Of a DNA stretch of 64,000 nucleotides, positions 37,456 to 46,523 are shown in pieces; the first letter of the stretch is position 1; each line of letters starts with the position of its first letter. This DNA is from Aliirhizobium wenxiniae. GTDB lineage: Bacteria; Pseudomonadota; Alphaproteobacteria; Rhizobiales; Rhizobiaceae. The DNA lies in contig NZ_JAEUAN010000011.1 of assembly GCF_019511445.1 (NCBI RefSeq), forward strand, positions 62,001 through 126,000, read 5' to 3'. Under the pieces are notes generated by a model. That model saw only the letters and a program-made list of their open reading frames with translations. It did no database searches and was not told the origin of the DNA. A program made the position numbers and the translations under genes.

Positions 37456-38223
37456 TCAGGCCGCCTCGGTGAAGGCGCGGATGGCGAGGCCCGACTGTTC
37501 AAAAACTTCGCGCAGGCGTTTGGCCATGGCGACGGCGCCTGGGCTGTCGCCATGGACGCAGATCGATTGGGCATCGACCTTGGTCAGCGTGCCGTCGATC
37601 GCCTCGATCACGCCTTCCTTGACCATGCGCACCATGCGCTCGGCAATGAGATCGGGATCGTGCAGGACGGAACCTTTTTCACGACGAGATACGAGATTGC
37701 CTTCCGGCGTATAGGCGCGGTCGGCAAAGGCTTCGGCAACGACGGTGAGGCCGGCAGCACGGGCCTGTTCGACAAGCTGCGAGCCAGCAAGCGCCATCAG
37801 CACCAGCGACGGATCGACGGCCAGAATGGCATCGATGACATCCTTGGCCTGACGGGGATCGACGGCAATCGTGTTGTAGAGCGCACCATGCGGCTTCACA
37901 TAGGTGACGCGCGTGCCAGCGGCCTTGGCGAGGCCTTGAAGTGCGCCGATCTGGTAAATCACGTCGCCGATCAGTTCTTCGCTGGACGGATCCATGTTGC
38001 GGCGGCCGAAGCCGGCAAGGTCGCGGTAACCGACATGGGCGCCTATGGCGACGTTGCGCTCGGCGGCTGCCTTCAATGTCTTGAGAATGCCGGCCGGATC
38101 ACCTGCGTGAAAACCACAGGCGACATTGGCGCTGCTGACGATATCGAGCATGGCTGAATCATCGCCCATCGTCCACGCGCCAAAACTTTCGCCCAGGTCG
38201 CTGTTGATGTCGATGTTCATCAT
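37456..38223 (-). CDS. pxpA: 5-oxoprolinase subunit A (LamB/YcsF family)
   Basis: The 255-residue protein is a full-length Pxp[12 protein letters not shown] at the start, [11 protein letters not shown] near 35, [14 protein letters not shown] near 65, VKPHGALYN near 112 and CVHGDSPGA near the end. With PxpB and PxpC it converts pyroglutamate to glutamate using ATP. It is the first gene of the minus-strand operon that continues through pxpBC, the biotin carboxylase, a peptide importer and an M14 peptidase. A GntR regulator is divergent, 242 bases away. Confidence 0.93.
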   Translation of the reverse strand: MMNIDINSDLGESFGAWTMGDDSAMLDIVSSANVACGFHAGDPAGILKTLKAAAERNVAIGAHVGYRDLAGFGRRNMDPSSEELIGDVIYQIGALQGLAKAAGTRVTYVKPHGALYNTIAVDPRQAKDVIDAILAVDPSLVLMALAGSQLVEQARAAGLTVVAEAFADRAYTPEGNLVSRREKGSVLHDPDLIAERMVRMVKEGVIEAIDGTLTKVDAQSICVHGDSPGAVAMAKRLREVFEQSGLAIRAFTEAA

Positions 38224-38465
38224 GAACGCTCTTCCCTCGCCTTATTCTGAACAAAAGCTAACAAAGGAGAACAATGCTGTCCATAGTGTTGAACAATTTT
38301 TATATATTGCTCTACAAAAGGTCATTTGCCTAACATTTGTGCGTCGCGCGGGTTTTGCACGAATAAGTTCGTCTTTTGCCTTGGGTTTCGCGTCATTTTG
38401 CTTGTAGTGGCCAAGCAAGCGCATTACCGAAAACGAAACCTCGTTCGAACCAAAAGGTGTAACGC
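38224..38465. promoter_or_regulatory. Divergent promoter region of pxpA and gntR
   Basis: This AT-rich 242-base gap contains GAACAATTTTTATATATTGC near 38293, with CAAT and ATTG arms, a possible GntR operator. AAGG (38454-38457) eight bases before the TTG at 38466 is the gntR ribosome site. Promoter elements are not clear enough to place. Confidence 0.4.
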
Positions 38466-39200
38466 TTGGCTGTACGTAAACCACAAGGTGATGGAACGGG
38501 ACATTCAAGCCTTGCCGTTGGCGGCAGCGTGGTCGGATCGCGAACCGCAGAGCCAGTGCAGACACTGGCCGAAACTGTGGCTGAGCGAATTCGCGAAAAA
38601 GTCGTCTCTGGCACACTAACGCCGGGAAGCCACCTTTCGGAAATGGCGCTTTGCGAGGAGCTGCAGGTTTCGCGAAACACGCTGCGGGAGGTCTTCCGCA
38701 TGCTGACCAAAGAAGGCCTGCTGCGATATGAAGCCAATCGCGGCGTCTTCGTTTCCACGCCCGGCATGTCGACGATTATCGATATCTATCGCGTTCGGCG
38801 CTTTATCGAATGCCCGGCACTTGCTCAGGCGCATCCGCGTCATCCGGCGGTGCAGCGCATGCGTGCTGCCGTTGAAGGCGCGCGCCGCTGCCGTGAGGTA
38901 AAGGATTGGCTAGGTGTCGGTAGCGCCGACATTGCGTTTCACGCGGCGATCGTCGAGCTTGCAGACAGCCCGAGACTGTCGAATTTCTATGCGCATATCT
39001 CGCTGGAGTTGCGGCTGGTCTTTGGCCTGCTTCAGGATCCCGAGTTTCTGCATGGCCCCTTCATCGATCAGAATGGTGACATCTTGAGCGAACTTGAGGA
39101 GGGGCATTCGGCTGCTGCTGCAGAAAAGCTGGAAGCCTATCTACTGCGAGCAGAGCGCTTCATTCTCGGAGCATATGCCCGCGTGGCGCCCTCCGCCTGA
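38466..39200 (+). CDS. GntR family (FCD-type) transcriptional regulator, TTG start
   Basis: The 244-residue protein has an N-terminal winged helix (about 30-100, with LSEMALCEELQVSRNTLREVFRML) and a C-terminal helical FCD ligand domain (about 110-235), the FadR/VanR branch. The reading frame has no suitable ATG; the TTG at 38466 has AAGG eight bases upstream and leaves a 28-residue flexible head. It is divergent from pxpA and probably controls the whole pxp operon in response to pyroglutamate or a peptide. Confidence 0.87.
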   Translation: MAVRKPQGDGTGHSSLAVGGSVVGSRTAEPVQTLAETVAERIREKVVSGTLTPGSHLSEMALCEELQVSRNTLREVFRMLTKEGLLRYEANRGVFVSTPGMSTIIDIYRVRRFIECPALAQAHPRHPAVQRMRAAVEGARRCREVKDWLGVGSADIAFHAAIVELADSPRLSNFYAHISLELRLVFGLLQDPEFLHGPFIDQNGDILSELEEGHSAAAAEKLEAYLLRAERFILGAYARVAPSA

Positions 39201-39283
39201 GTGGCCGCTCAAAGCGCGATGCTCTCAACGTCCATATGCCCGAAAAGGGGTATTTCACGGTGGGAAAACAAGGCGCAAGGTGT

Positions 39284-40321
39284 TCACGTGCTGCCGCGAA
39301 GAAGCACATGATAGCCAGTCTTGACGGTCGCAGCAGCACTGCGATCTTCCAGCATGGCGATCATCTGCCCCGCGGCCTGTGCGCCGATCCCATAAGGGTC
39401 GACATTGACGGTGGTAATGCCGGGTTCGGCGACCGAGGCGATTTCGTAATCGCCGAAACCGGCAATGGCGATATCGCGCGGCACGGCCAGCCCCATGCGC
39501 TGGCATTCCATGATCGCGCCGAAGGCTGGAAGATCGCCCACGCAGATCGCGATATCGGTATCCGGAAACAGGTGAAGCAATTGGCGGATCGCTTCTGCAC
39601 CATGGGACATGCGCATCGGTGTCGCCTCGACGGACACGGCCCTGCCGCTCATCAGGCCATGCCGTGACAATGCCCGGTTGAAGCCGATATGGCGCTGACG
39701 CCCGCGTGCATCGGTGTTTTCGGTGCCGATGATAAAACCGAAGCGCGAATATCCCTGCTCCACCAGCCTGTCGACAAGTGCTTCCATCGCATCCGCATTG
39801 GAAAAGCCGACAACAGCATCAATGGGTTTTTCCGGCACGTCCCAGGTCTCGATAACCGGTATGCCGGCATTGGTAAGCATTGCCCTTGCCCTGTCCGTAT
39901 GTTCGCCGCCTGTCAGGATGATCCCTTCCGGGCGGCGGCGCAGCATGGATTCGATCAGCTCTTCCTCGCGCTTGATCGAATAATTGGTATACCCGAGCAG
40001 CAGCTGCATGTTCGTCTGTGCCAGCGCGTCGGTAATGCCGCGTGCGGTATCGGCAAAGTTTGAGTTGTCGATGGATGGCACGATGGTTGCGATGAAGCCG
40101 CTGCGGCGTGATGAAAGGCTACCGGCCGATTGGTCGAGTACGTATCCGAGCTGATCGACTGCCGCCAGAATGCGCTCCAGCGTATCTTTGGCGATGTAGG
40201 CATTGCCTTTCAGCGCGCGAGACACGGTCATGGCCGAAACGCCGGCAAGCCTCGCGACATCCGCCATGGTTGGCGGACCGCTCGTGGCTTCGGTGGGCCG
40301 TTGTTGCTGCTCGGTTGGCAT
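39284..40321 (-). CDS. LacI family transcriptional regulator (GntR-of-gluconate type)
   Basis: The 345-residue protein has an N-terminal LacI helix-turn-helix (TMADVARLAGVSAMTVSRALKG, about 19-40) and a periplasmic-binding-protein-like effector domain (about 75-340). The start at 40321 follows AGGAG; a GTG 15 bases earlier is less likely. It lies at the 3' end of the minus-strand importer genes (102-base gap from the permease) and most likely controls that operon. Confidence 0.9.
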   Translation of the reverse strand: MPTEQQQRPTEATSGPPTMADVARLAGVSAMTVSRALKGNAYIAKDTLERILAAVDQLGYVLDQSAGSLSSRRSGFIATIVPSIDNSNFADTARGITDALAQTNMQLLLGYTNYSIKREEELIESMLRRRPEGIILTGGEHTDRARAMLTNAGIPVIETWDVPEKPIDAVVGFSNADAMEALVDRLVEQGYSRFGFIIGTENTDARGRQRHIGFNRALSRHGLMSGRAVSVEATPMRMSHGAEAIRQLLHLFPDTDIAICVGDLPAFGAIMECQRMGLAVPRDIAIAGFGDYEIASVAEPGITTVNVDPYGIGAQAAGQMIAMLEDRSAAATVKTGYHVLLRGST

Positions 40322-40423
40322 CGTTACTCCTGTCACGGGATGATGCGACAGAAATCGTGCTTGCTCGCCTGCGTCAAGACTATCCCGGCCACGAGTATGG
40401 CCGAGACAGGATGTTATTCAGCC

Positions 40424-41254
40424 TCAGGCACCCGACGCCTTGCCCTTTCGGCCAACCGCTTCCCCGAGCGAAATAATCAGGACGCAAATGGCGATCAGGA
40501 CGAGGGATGCGGCAGATGCCGCCGGCAGATCGGTGCCGGTTTCGGAAATCTTGCTGTAGAGCACCAGCGGCAGAATATTCACCTGCGTGCCGACCAGCGC
40601 CAGCGCTGTGCCATAAGCGCCGATGGCGACGGCCGAGGTCAGGCAGAAGGCGGCGACCAGGCTTGGCGCGATCTGCGGCAGCATCACGTCGATCATGGCG
40701 CGGGCCGCACCCGCACCGAGCGAACGGGCCGCAATCAGCTGGTTGCGGTCGAAATTGCCGATTGCCGGCAGCACGATCAGCACCACGCGCGGCACCAGAT
40801 AATAGGAATAGGCAATCCCCAGTCCGAAGGGCGAGAAGATGAAGCCGCCGACGACGGCGGGATCGAACCCGAGTTCCGCCAGAAGCAGCGTCACGAAGCC
40901 GGCGCGGCCGAGGAGCAGGATAAAACCATAGGCGACGATCAGGCCGGAGAATGTCAGCGGCAGCGAGACGGCAATCAGGGCAGCCGTTTTCGCTTTCGGT
41001 GCAAGTCGGGCAAGCGTCAGCGCGATGCAGAAGCCGACCACGAGGGAAAACAGCGGTGCGGCCGTGCCGATGATGAGCGTGCCCTTCAGGCCGTTCCAGA
41101 AGACGGGATCGTTCACCAGTCGCACGAAAGCCCCGCCATCCGTCAGGGCGCCGGTCATGACCGTGCCGACAGGCAGCAGGAAAAACAGGCCGAGCGTGAT
41201 GCAGCCCGGCAGGGCAAAGGCGGCAAGGGCTTTTCTTGAAGCGCGAACGCTCAT
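40424..41254 (-). CDS. ABC transporter permease (single-solute importer)
   Basis: The 276-residue inner-membrane protein has six helices and an EAA-type loop LIAARSLGAGAARAMIDVMLPQ. It resembles PotB/PhnU-class permeases. AGGAG precedes the start at eight bases. It lies downstream of the binding-protein gene, separated by 165 bases that include a 14-base perfect stem. The partner permease is at the other end of the operon (43569-44354). Confidence 0.9.
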   Translation of the reverse strand: MSVRASRKALAAFALPGCITLGLFFLLPVGTVMTGALTDGGAFVRLVNDPVFWNGLKGTLIIGTAAPLFSLVVGFCIALTLARLAPKAKTAALIAVSLPLTFSGLIVAYGFILLLGRAGFVTLLLAELGFDPAVVGGFIFSPFGLGIAYSYYLVPRVVLIVLPAIGNFDRNQLIAARSLGAGAARAMIDVMLPQIAPSLVAAFCLTSAVAIGAYGTALALVGTQVNILPLVLYSKISETGTDLPAASAASLVLIAICVLIISLGEAVGRKGKASGA

Positions 41255-41313
41255 CGGGGTTCTCCTGGGTGAGGCGCGGCTGGGTGCAAAGAGATCGAAA
41301 CCGCGCGTCGAGT

Positions 41314-41352
41314 GCCTGTTCCGGCGACAAGGTGCGTATCGCCGGAACAGGC
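41314..41352 (-). other. Intercistronic hairpin after solute-binding-protein gene
   Basis: GCCTGTTCCGGCGA (41314-41327) pairs perfectly with TCGCCGGAACAGGC (41339-41352) around an 11-base loop. It lies between the binding-protein stop (41420) and the permease start (41254). No T-run follows on the minus strand. Confidence 0.7.
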
Positions 41353-41419
41353 TGTTTGGCTGAAGCCGCCGCCATCATTCACGATCGGAAAGAGGAGATG
41401 GCAGCATCCGCGTCAGGCC

Positions 41420-42499
41420 TTACTGACCGAGAACGGCCTTGGCCCAACCGGCATCGATTTCAGCCTTCTTGGCGGTCGACTTGGCGATATCGAGTGGCTG
41501 GATCTGGGCGGCAACCGGCATCTTGTCGGCGACTGCTTCCGGCAGCTTGATGCCGTCGACAGACGGACGGACATAACCTTCGGCAAAGATCTTCTGGCCT
41601 TCGTCGCTCATGATGAAGTTGAGCCAGAGTTTGCCGGAATTCGGGTTCGGGCCGTTCTTGACCAGCGAGATGGCGTAAGGAGCAGCCGCCGATGCTTCCT
41701 GCGGGATGACAACCTCGATGCTGTCGGCCATGCCATCGGTGAACTTCGCCTTCAGGCCGTCGTTCTCGTACCCGATCCAGATCGGGATTTCGCCCTTCAG
41801 GAACTGCGCATAAGGCGTGGTGCCGACGGTGCGCAGAACATTGCCAGCCTTGGTCAACTTGCCGAGATAATCGATGCCCGGCTTGACGTCTTCCATCGAG
41901 CCGCCATTGCCGAAGCTTGCTGCAAAGGTGACGACCTGGCCCTGGCCGGTGGAACGCGGGTCTTGGTAGACGATCGAGTTCTTATATTCCGGCTTCAGAA
42001 GATCGGCCCAGCTCTTGGGTACGTTCTTGACGAGCTTGGTGTTGACGAGGAAGGCGACGCTCAGCGTGTGGACGGTGAACCATTCGCCATTGGTCTCGCG
42101 CAGCTGCTCCGGCAGGCGGTCGAAATTGACCGGCTTGTAGCCTTCGACCACGCCAGCCTTGGCGGCATCCAGTGCGGAGGCTGCGAAGTAATAGGCCGTG
42201 TCGGCCTGCGGGCGATTGCGCGACTTGTCGAGTGCGACAACCGTGGTTGCCGAACCAATGTCGTTATAGACCATTTCGATGCCGGGATAACGCTTCTGGA
42301 AAGCCTTGAACTGGCCAGCCCAGTTCGCCCAGGTCGGGCCGGTGTCGAAGGAGACGACGATGCCTTCCTTCAGCGCCGCGTCGTAGAGAGCCTTTTCGCC
42401 CTGATAGAGTTCCGGGCCTTCGAAGGCGAAGGCGCTGGTTGCCAGACCGAGGACTGTTGCGCCAGCCATTACGGTCGAGATGAATTGCCGTCTGTTCAT
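41420..42499 (-). CDS. ABC transporter substrate-binding protein (iron/phosphonate class)
   Basis: The 359-residue periplasmic protein has a signal with twin residues RR (NRRQFISTVMAGATVLGLATSAFA) and a mature fold like the extracellular-solute-binding family that includes ferric-iron and 2-aminoethylphosphonate binders (YPGIEMVYNDIGSATTVVALDK, YFAASALDAAKAG). AGAGG precedes the start. It lies 20 bases after the ATPase gene. The ligand cannot be named; the LacI regulator could point to a carbon source. Confidence 0.88.
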   Translation of the reverse strand: MNRRQFISTVMAGATVLGLATSAFAFEGPELYQGEKALYDAALKEGIVVSFDTGPTWANWAGQFKAFQKRYPGIEMVYNDIGSATTVVALDKSRNRPQADTAYYFAASALDAAKAGVVEGYKPVNFDRLPEQLRETNGEWFTVHTLSVAFLVNTKLVKNVPKSWADLLKPEYKNSIVYQDPRSTGQGQVVTFAASFGNGGSMEDVKPGIDYLGKLTKAGNVLRTVGTTPYAQFLKGEIPIWIGYENDGLKAKFTDGMADSIEVVIPQEASAAAPYAISLVKNGPNPNSGKLWLNFIMSDEGQKIFAEGYVRPSVDGIKLPEAVADKMPVAAQIQPLDIAKSTAKKAEIDAGWAKAVLGQ

Positions 42500-42519
42500 G
42501 GAAATACCTCTGATTGAGA

Positions 42520-43572
42520 TCAGTTTGCTGGGAGGAGACGAATTGCATCTGCTGGAACGTGAACCGAGGTCACGGCATCCCGGAGATGGGTTTCCAGGCG
42601 GATCAGGCCACCTTGAACGTTGAGGTCGATCCGGCGAATGGGACCGAGATAGCGGTCGGCTGCGACGCTGCCGGAAAAATACCCACCCGCCCGGCCGGCG
42701 TCTGCCGACTGCTGTGCTCCGTCGAAGCTTGGAACGATGCGCTCGGGGCGAATGAATACGGTAACCGCGTCGCCCGGCTTGTGGCCGCGCGTATCGCAGG
42801 CGAGCGAGCCGATGCCGGTTTCCACCACGCCATCTGCGCGGATCATGCCCGGCCAGAGGTTCGACTGACCGACAAAGCCGGCGACATAGGCATCGGCGGG
42901 TGTCTCGTAGAGCTCGCGTGGCGTGCCGAGCTGGATCAGGCGTCCGTCGCGCATCACGGCGATCTTGTCGGCGATCGAAAGTGCCTCTTCCTGGTCGTGG
43001 GTAACGAGCAGGGTGGCGATGCCGGAGGCGCGCTGGACGCGGAGGATCTCGTCGCGCATCTCGACCCGCAGGCTGGCATCGAGTGCGGAAAGCGGTTCAT
43101 CGAGAAGCAGGCCCTGCGGCTCGAACACCAGCGCGCGGGCGAGCGCCACGCGCTGCTGCTGGCCGCCGGAGAGAGCGGCCGGAAGATCGTCGGCGCGGCT
43201 TTTCATACCGACGCGATCGAGCATCTCCACGGCGCAATTCCGTCTTTCCGTCTTCGAGACTCCGCGAACCTTGAGCGGATAGGCGACATTCTCCCACAGC
43301 CGCATATGCGGGAAAAGCGCATAGTTCTGGAAGACCACACCAAGCCGGCGGGCCTCCGGCGACAGGGCGCTGACATCCTTTTCGTCAATCACGATGCGGC
43401 CCCGATCAGGACTGACAAAGCCGGCAAGCAGCTTGAGAATGGTCGATTTTCCCGAGCCGGAAGCGCCGATGATCGCCAGAAGTTCGCCCTTGCCGATCTC
43501 CAGCGAGATATCGAAGATGCCGGCCTTTGCACCCGGATAGGTGAAACTGACGTTTTCGTATCTGAGCGTCAT
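42520..43572 (-). CDS. ABC transporter ATP-binding protein (PotA/PhnT-like)
   Basis: The 350-residue ATPase has Walker A GASGSGKST (about 36-44), signature LSGGQQQ, Walker B LLLDEP and a C-terminal TOBE region with the HVPADAIRLL end. Its ATG overlaps the TGA of the upstream permease by four bases. The frame is open far upstream, but that part lies inside the permease gene in another frame. It powers the importer with the two permeases and the binding protein. Confidence 0.92.
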   Translation of the reverse strand: MTLRYENVSFTYPGAKAGIFDISLEIGKGELLAIIGASGSGKSTILKLLAGFVSPDRGRIVIDEKDVSALSPEARRLGVVFQNYALFPHMRLWENVAYPLKVRGVSKTERRNCAVEMLDRVGMKSRADDLPAALSGGQQQRVALARALVFEPQGLLLDEPLSALDASLRVEMRDEILRVQRASGIATLLVTHDQEEALSIADKIAVMRDGRLIQLGTPRELYETPADAYVAGFVGQSNLWPGMIRADGVVETGIGSLACDTRGHKPGDAVTVFIRPERIVPSFDGAQQSADAGRAGGYFSGSVAADRYLGPIRRIDLNVQGGLIRLETHLRDAVTSVHVPADAIRLLPAN

Positions 43573-44354
43573 GCCGCTGCTTCTTTCTTGGTCTTGGACA
43601 ATCGGGACGTGAGGCTGCTGGCAAGCGACGCAAGCGTTGCGAGGAGGAGCAGGACGATGGTGGCGGCGCAGGCAAAGCCGGTCGCGCCATAAAAAGCCTG
43701 CAGAAGCACGACCGGGTACGGTCGGGAAAGGAAGCCGGCGATCAGGTTGGAAAGCTGGAATTCGCCGATCGACAGGGCCGCGACCGTCAGCATCGATGAC
43801 ACGAGGCTGGGGCTTAGAAGCGGGAAGACGATATCGCGGATCCTGGCGAGAAACGGTGCGCCGAGCGTTGCCGCCGCATGCTCGTATTCGTCGAGCCGCA
43901 ACTGCTCCATATCGGCAACAAGTGCCGTCACGGTATAGGGCAGGGTCAGCACGAGGTGGCCTGCCGCCAGAAGCCAGAAACTGCCGAGCCATGGCAGCTG
44001 ATCCGATGAAAACACCAGAATGAAGCCGAAGGCGAGAACGAGATCCGGCACTGCGACCGGAAGCAGCGTCACCAGACGGGCGGCAAAACGCATGCCGCCC
44101 TTGGCGCCGACCTGGATCGCATAGGCCAGAGGAAGGCCGATCAGCACATTCAGCGCACAAGTGATGCCGACGATCTGAAGGCTGGTCACGAAGGCGCGGC
44201 GAAAGCTGGGATCCGCCGCGACTTCCTCATACCACCGCCAGGTAAAGCCCGTCGGCAGAAGCGTGTTGCTCCAGCTCTCCCCGAACGATCCGAGTGCGAG
44301 CAACAGCACGGGAGAAAACAGGAAGAGAAAGTAGGCGATGGCGACAATGGGCAC
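43569..44354 (-). CDS. ABC transporter permease (PhnV/PotC-like), GTG start
   Basis: The 261-residue inner-membrane protein starts at GTG 44354; a stop codon lies 18 bases upstream in frame and no ATG is available. Its six helices start directly after the initiator (VAIAYFLFLFSPVLLLALG). The EAA loop EYEHAAATLGAPFLARIRDIVF is present. It is the first gene of the importer operon; the 84 bases before it should contain the promoter, possibly with a LacI-type operator that I could not locate. Confidence 0.87.
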   Translation of the reverse strand: MPIVAIAYFLFLFSPVLLLALGSFGESWSNTLLPTGFTWRWYEEVAADPSFRRAFVTSLQIVGITCALNVLIGLPLAYAIQVGAKGGMRFAARLVTLLPVAVPDLVLAFGFILVFSSDQLPWLGSFWLLAAGHLVLTLPYTVTALVADMEQLRLDEYEHAAATLGAPFLARIRDIVFPLLSPSLVSSMLTVAALSIGEFQLSNLIAGFLSRPYPVVLLQAFYGATGFACAATIVLLLLATLASLASSLTSRLSKTKKEAAA

Positions 44355-44438
44355 GGCGGCGATCCGCTATTTGCGTGTTGGATACGGCCGCTTCTCTACC
44401 TTCATTGGATGATAGTTTTATGACGTTCGGAAGAAAGC

Positions 44439-45065
44439 TTACACGCCAAACAGAATTCGTCGAGCGACCTGATCGAGTGCTTCCTCGATCGTGTCGATGA
44501 TCGGAACGCCATCGACATGGGGCGCTTCAGCCATGGCCAGCACCAGGCGGTTGAACTGCAGGCCGAGCGCCATCTCCGACAATGTGCCGACACCGCCGCC
44601 GACAGCGATCAGCGCGATGCAGGCCCGTGCGATGATGGCGTTACGTGCCGGGCCGATGCCGGTCGCAATCGGGATGCCAACGAAAGGATTGGCGGCCTGC
44701 CACTCCTCGTCCGGCAAAATACCGACCGGTAGGCCGCCATGCGCGGCATGGCCCTCGCATGCGGCTTCCATCACGCCATTTTTGCCGCCACACAGCAGTT
44801 GAAGACCATGGTCTGCCATCGCTGCGCCAAGCGCATGGGCGGTCTTCCGCTGTTCGGCGGTCGCCTCGCGCGGGCCGATAACGCCGACAGGTACACGTTT
44901 GAGTGCGCCATTTTCGGCCAGGAATTTAAGCGCCTGGAGTGGAGATACCGGCACGGCCCCGTCTTGATCCGCCTCGCCGATCCGCCACTCCAGGCGGGAG
45001 GGATCGAAGATTTTACCGGCGGAGAAAAGCTGTTTTACCCGTGCGTTCCACTGCAATGCTGGCAT
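44439..45065 (-). CDS. TIGR00725-type / LOG-like Rossmann protein
   Basis: The 208-residue protein has a Rossmann nucleotide-binding core: VGVIGPREATAEQ near 58, LLCGGKNGVMEAACEG near 90 and AVGGGVGTLSEMALGL near 150. The last resembles the PGGxGTxxE motif of LOG (cytokinin-activating) and lysine-decarboxylase-like proteins. The family is usually annotated TIGR00725 without a proven activity. A 50-residue N-terminal part is less typical. It is divergent from the DeoR gene. Nucleotide-5'-phosphate binding is expected; no role is assigned. Confidence 0.75.
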   Translation of the reverse strand: MPALQWNARVKQLFSAGKIFDPSRLEWRIGEADQDGAVPVSPLQALKFLAENGALKRVPVGVIGPREATAEQRKTAHALGAAMADHGLQLLCGGKNGVMEAACEGHAAHGGLPVGILPDEEWQAANPFVGIPIATGIGPARNAIIARACIALIAVGGGVGTLSEMALGLQFNRLVLAMAEAPHVDGVPIIDTIEEALDQVARRILFGV

Positions 45066-45146
45066 ACTCTTATGGCTCTCTTATTTGCTGAGACGTTCGT
45101 CAAACTGTCATGGATGCGTAATATAAGTGACATCAATGGAAGATTT

Positions 45147-45938
45147 ATGACAAGTGATTTCATGCCCCAGTCCAGCGAGTTGACCGCCCGCCAGAAGGAA
45201 ATCCTGCAGACCGTCGGAGAGACCGGCTATGCGACTTTGGAAACGCTGTCCCAGCGTTTCGATGTCTCTGTGCAATCGATCAGGCGGGACATCATCCAGT
45301 TGGACAAGTTGCGGCTCCTGCAGCGTTTTCACGGCGGTGCCGGACCGATGGATGCCACCGTTCGCCTCGGTTATGCCGAGAAGACCATGCGTTCTGCCGC
45401 GGCGAAGGAGATGATCGGGGTTGCGGCCGCAAAGCTTGTTCCGGAAGGGGCGGCGGTTTTCCTGGATGTGGGCACGACAGTCGAGGCCGTCGCCGTGGCG
45501 CTGAAGGAAATGAGCATCCGGCTGCATGTCTTTACCAACAGCCTTGCCTGCGCAATGCTTATGGCCGTGGAGCCGAAAGTCCAGCTTCATGTCTTCGGCG
45601 GATCATTGCGTGGTGCGGATGGATCGCTTGTCGGCGCAACCACGCTTGCCGGTATCGAGCTTATTCATTTCGACTATGCCTTCATCGGCTTTTCCGGTTT
45701 TGCGGCGGATGGTTCGGCACTCGACTACGATCTCGAAAAGATCGCCGTCAAGCAGGCGGCAATGCGCCGATCTCAAAATGCCGTGCTTGTCGGTGATCGG
45801 TCGAAATTCAACAGAAGGGCGGTTGCGACCATCGGAACTGCGGGGGAATTCTCGCATCTGGTAACGGACGCCAATCCTCCGGATTTTCTGGCGGCACCGT
45901 TCTCCCAGGCAAAGCTTAGTGTGGTCGTTGCCGGTTGA
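45147..45938 (+). CDS. DeoR family transcriptional regulator
   Basis: The 263-residue protein has an N-terminal helix-turn-helix (LTARQKEILQTVGETGYATLETLSQRFDVSVQSIRRDI, about 12-50) and the DeoRC sugar-phosphate sensor domain (about 80-235, with FLDVGTTVEAVA and VGDRSKFN). The start at 45147 follows GGAAG; the frame is open upstream but that extension is non-homologous. It is divergent from the TIGR00725-type gene by 81 bases. Targets are unknown; DeoR proteins usually sense phosphorylated sugars. Confidence 0.9.
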   Translation: MTSDFMPQSSELTARQKEILQTVGETGYATLETLSQRFDVSVQSIRRDIIQLDKLRLLQRFHGGAGPMDATVRLGYAEKTMRSAAAKEMIGVAAAKLVPEGAAVFLDVGTTVEAVAVALKEMSIRLHVFTNSLACAMLMAVEPKVQLHVFGGSLRGADGSLVGATTLAGIELIHFDYAFIGFSGFAADGSALDYDLEKIAVKQAAMRRSQNAVLVGDRSKFNRRAVATIGTAGEFSHLVTDANPPDFLAAPFSQAKLSVVVAG

Positions 45939-45974
45939 GGCGCGAGACAGTTCGGCACTTTTGGCCAAAAAGGT

Positions 45975-46523
45975 CTAGCTTTTCGAACGCTTCAAGTGCT
46001 CGTCCAGCCGCGGAAGAATTTCGACGAAATTGCAGGGCATGTGGCGATAGTCGAGCTGCGCCTTCAAGATCCCGTCCCAAGCATCCTTGCAGGCACCGGG
46101 AGAGCCGGGAATGACGAAGATATAGGTGGCGTTGAGAACGCCGCCAGTTGCCCGTGACTGGATCGTCGATGTGCCGATCTTGTCGTAGGAAATCCGGTGA
46201 AAGACTTCCGAGAACCCGTCCATCCGCTTTTCGAACAGCGGCTCCAGCGCTTCCGGTGTCACGTCGCGGCCGGTAAAGCCGGTGCCGCCGGTGGTGATCA
46301 CGACATCGATTTCCGGGTCGAGCGTCCATGCCGTCACCTGTCCGGCGATCCTTTCGCGGTCGTCGGTCACGATGGTGCGGGCTTTCAGCACATGCCCTGC
46401 CGCTTCGATACGGTCGGCAAGCGTTTGGCCGGATTTGTCGTTCTCAAGTGTCCGCGTATCAGAGACGGTCAGCACGGCGATGCCGAGCGGAACGAATACA
46501 CGCATTTCATCGATCCCGATCAT
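45975..46523 (-). CDS. moaB: Molybdenum cofactor biosynthesis protein B
   Basis: The 182-residue protein is a full MoaB/Mog-fold protein: IAVLTVSDTRTLENDKSG near 14, ITTGGTGFTGRDVTPEA near 76 and IFVIPGSPGACKDAWD near 133. These proteins bind molybdopterin and, in the MogA branch, adenylylate it. Its ATG overlaps the TGA of ispE by four bases, so the two are co-translated. The frame is open further upstream only because it crosses ispE in another frame. Confidence 0.9.
   Translation of the reverse strand: MIGIDEMRVFVPLGIAVLTVSDTRTLENDKSGQTLADRIEAAGHVLKARTIVTDDRERIAGQVTAWTLDPEIDVVITTGGTGFTGRDVTPEALEPLFEKRMDGFSEVFHRISYDKIGTSTIQSRATGGVLNATYIFVIPGSPGACKDAWDGILKAQLDYRHMPCNFVEILPRLDEHLKRSKS

Noticed and set aside
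39201..39283. A possible fragment of the rhizobial intergenic repeat
   Set aside because: Only a short resemblance (AAAGCGCGATG) is present, without the nested inverted repeats seen at 26898.
42860..42880. A GGTTCGA stretch resembling a tRNA T-loop
   Set aside because: It lies inside the ATPase coding sequence with no acceptor or anticodon stems. No tRNA was found in the window.
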